8,050 bases of DNA from Chitinophagaceae bacterium (GTDB taxonomy: Bacteria > Bacteroidota > Bacteroidia > Chitinophagales > Chitinophagaceae). The notes below the pieces were generated by a model. The model had not been told where the DNA came from. It saw nothing but the letters and a program-made list of their open reading frames with translations, and made no database searches. Location: the NCBI GenBank assembly GCA_003136915.1, contig PLEB01000058.1, forward strand, positions 1-8,050, given 5' to 3'. Positions within the stretch are counted from its first letter, which is position 1; each line of letters begins with the position of its first letter. Positions 6,750 through 8,050 of the stretch are shown here, one piece after another. A program made the position numbers and the translations under genes.

Positions 6750-8050
6750 TTATTTATTTTTCTTCATTTTGCGGACTGATTTTTTGAAAGGATCCCAGGT
6801 GATCTTGAGTTTGCCGTCATCGCCGTTCTTTGCTCTGAGTACCGCACTGACGCCGGTTCTGCTGTCGGTACCACGATTCTTCGGCACCTTATCCCCGGGA
6901 CTGAGATTCGAAAGCGGAACCTGGATGCTCAGGTCCGCACCCTTTTTCATATTGTATGTTCCTTCCACAAACATATTCATGACACTGGATTGGATCTCCA
7001 TCCGGTTGATGGTAATGGTTTTCCCGGCAATGGATAAACGATCATGCAGGTCGGCAAACTGGATATCTGAAAAATTCCGGTTCTTAAAAACTGTCTGCGA
7101 AATCTTTTGAACCGGTTCAAACTGCACGAGCCGTCCTTCCCGGAGATTGAAATCAACCTGACCTTTCGTGCTGTCGGATATTACCTGAAATTTTTCCGTC
7201 ACTTCGCCTTTTAAATCAATGCTGGCATCCAGCGATCCCTGAATATTTTTATCTGTGATAGCATTCTGTCCGAAATTGTTGAAAGCTGCGAGCAACTTAC
7301 TCATGTCAACATGCCTGCAGGTTGCCTTGAAAGAAAACGGGTTGGACGCAATTTGGTTGCGCACGGATCCCTGGGCCTTAATGGTTCCTCCGGCTTCGTC
7401 CAGTGTGAGATCTTTAACATTTATGGCATCTTCGTCCAATTCCATCACGGTGCGGATATTGGTCGCCGCAAATTTTTTGTAGTTGAGTTGCTTCGCCTGC
7501 AGGTCCAGCTGCATATTATCCGTCTCGAGCAGGTCCGTTATTTTAGAAAGGGTTTCCGAGAGCAGGACCTTCTTTTTCTTTTTGGGTTCGGAGCCGGATT
7601 TCTTTTTCAGGAAAGCTTTGAAGTCGCTTAAGTTGATCCGGTTGCTTCTGATATTCCAATCCAGGGTTACCAGTCCGCCCTTGCCATTGCTTGATAAAAG
7701 ATTTTTCATGGTTCCATTCAACAACAGATCTGTGTTTCCGGCATTCAGATGCAGATCTTCTATGGTCATATCCTTTCCTGCAAAATTGATTTTTCCTTTG
7801 CCGTTTGTGAGATTGAAATTCCTGGGCATGTAGGTGAATTCTGCGGAATCCATAATAAAGTCACCGTAAAGATCCTTCGCGACCTGTTCATTGTCTGTAA
7901 GGGGACCGGTATAGCGGAGGTTCACGTTTCCCCATCCCTTGGTGAAATTAAGCGTTCTGTCATCGATTAGGTTATCAAGACCCACCAGGGGAAAGCCCGC
8001 CTTAACCTGACAACTGATAACGGGCTGAATAAGATTCCGGATGATCATGG
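6750..8050 (-). CDS. AsmA-family protein, C-terminal part (5' end outside window)
   Basis: The frame is open to the window edge; the ATG at 8048 is not taken as a start because homologues are much longer and the preceding partial codon (CCN) keeps the frame open. The 432 visible residues consist of repeated beta-strand-like units (LDLQAKQLNY, IKAQGSVRN, GSLDASIDLKGE, TKGQVDFNLREGRLVQFEPVQKI). The last part, from about residue 268 to 380, resembles the AsmA-like C-terminal region, with the characteristic G.L.F.L.EG.L pattern and MFVEGTYNM. Known family members (AsmA, TamB, YhdP) are anchored in the inner membrane and span the periplasm as lipid-carrying beta-groove proteins; the same is inferred here. 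Lysine-rich patches occur at 148-160 (KKKSGSEPKKKKK) and at the C-terminus (KKSVRKMKKNK). The gene ends 95 bp before uvrB with no functional link to it. A different AsmA-like subfamily is possible. Confidence 0.88.
   Translation of the reverse strand, partial: MIIRNLIQPVISCQVKAGFPLVGLDNLIDDRTLNFTKGWGNVNLRYTGPLTDNEQVAKDLYGDFIMDSAEFTYMPRNFNLTNGKGKINFAGKDMTIEDLHLNAGNTDLLLNGTMKNLLSSNGKGGLVTLDWNIRSNRINLSDFKAFLKKKSGSEPKKKKKVLLSETLSKITDLLETDNMQLDLQAKQLNYKKFAATNIRTVMELDEDAINVKDLTLDEAGGTIKAQGSVRNQIASNPFSFKATCRHVDMSKLLAAFNNFGQNAITDKNIQGSLDASIDLKGEVTEKFQVISDSTKGQVDFNLREGRLVQFEPVQKISQTVFKNRNFSDIQFADLHDRLSIAGKTITINRMEIQSSVMNMFVEGTYNMKKGADLSIQVPLSNLSPGDKVPKNRGTDSRTGVSAVLRAKNGDDGKLKITWDPFKKSVRKMKKNK

Overview
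The window reads as chromosomal DNA of a Bacteroidota bacterium, most likely from the Chitinophagaceae or a nearby family. This rests on how the proteins look: a PolA with an intact proofreading site, an AsmA-like protein, and a secreted Tyr-rich protein of a type I know mainly from this phylum. A-rich, Shine-Dalgarno-poor leaders and the AT-rich intergenic repeat style agree. No search was run, so the family-level placement is inference.

All four genes lie on the minus strand and are read from high to low coordinates. First is the 3' part of an AsmA-family envelope protein gene (8050 to 6750, 5' end outside the window). Next is uvrB (6654 to 4609), the damage-recognition helicase of nucleotide excision repair. 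Then comes polA (4527 to 1714), a full-length three-domain DNA polymerase I. Last is the 5' part of a gene for a secreted protein with three diverged internal repeats and a Tyr/Pro/Trp-rich tail (1590 to 1, 3' end outside the window). It resembles proteins usually labelled 'carbohydrate-binding family V/XII'. I see no real gene on the plus strand.

uvrB and polA form a functional pair. UvrB prepares the damaged strand for incision, and Pol I fills the gap after the damaged oligonucleotide is removed. Only 81 bp separate them and no clear terminator lies between, so co-transcription is plausible. That gap holds an AT-rich repeat patch (AATTTTCA units and CACATTA units) that runs into the last codons and stop of uvrB. 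The flanking envelope and secreted-protein genes have no evident functional link to repair.

Most of the window is ordinary housekeeping sequence. I see no CRISPR array, RNA gene, transposase or phage gene. The observations most worth a second look are the repeat patch that forms the end of uvrB, the uncharacterised secreted repeat protein, and a likely beta-clamp-binding peptide in the PolA linker.
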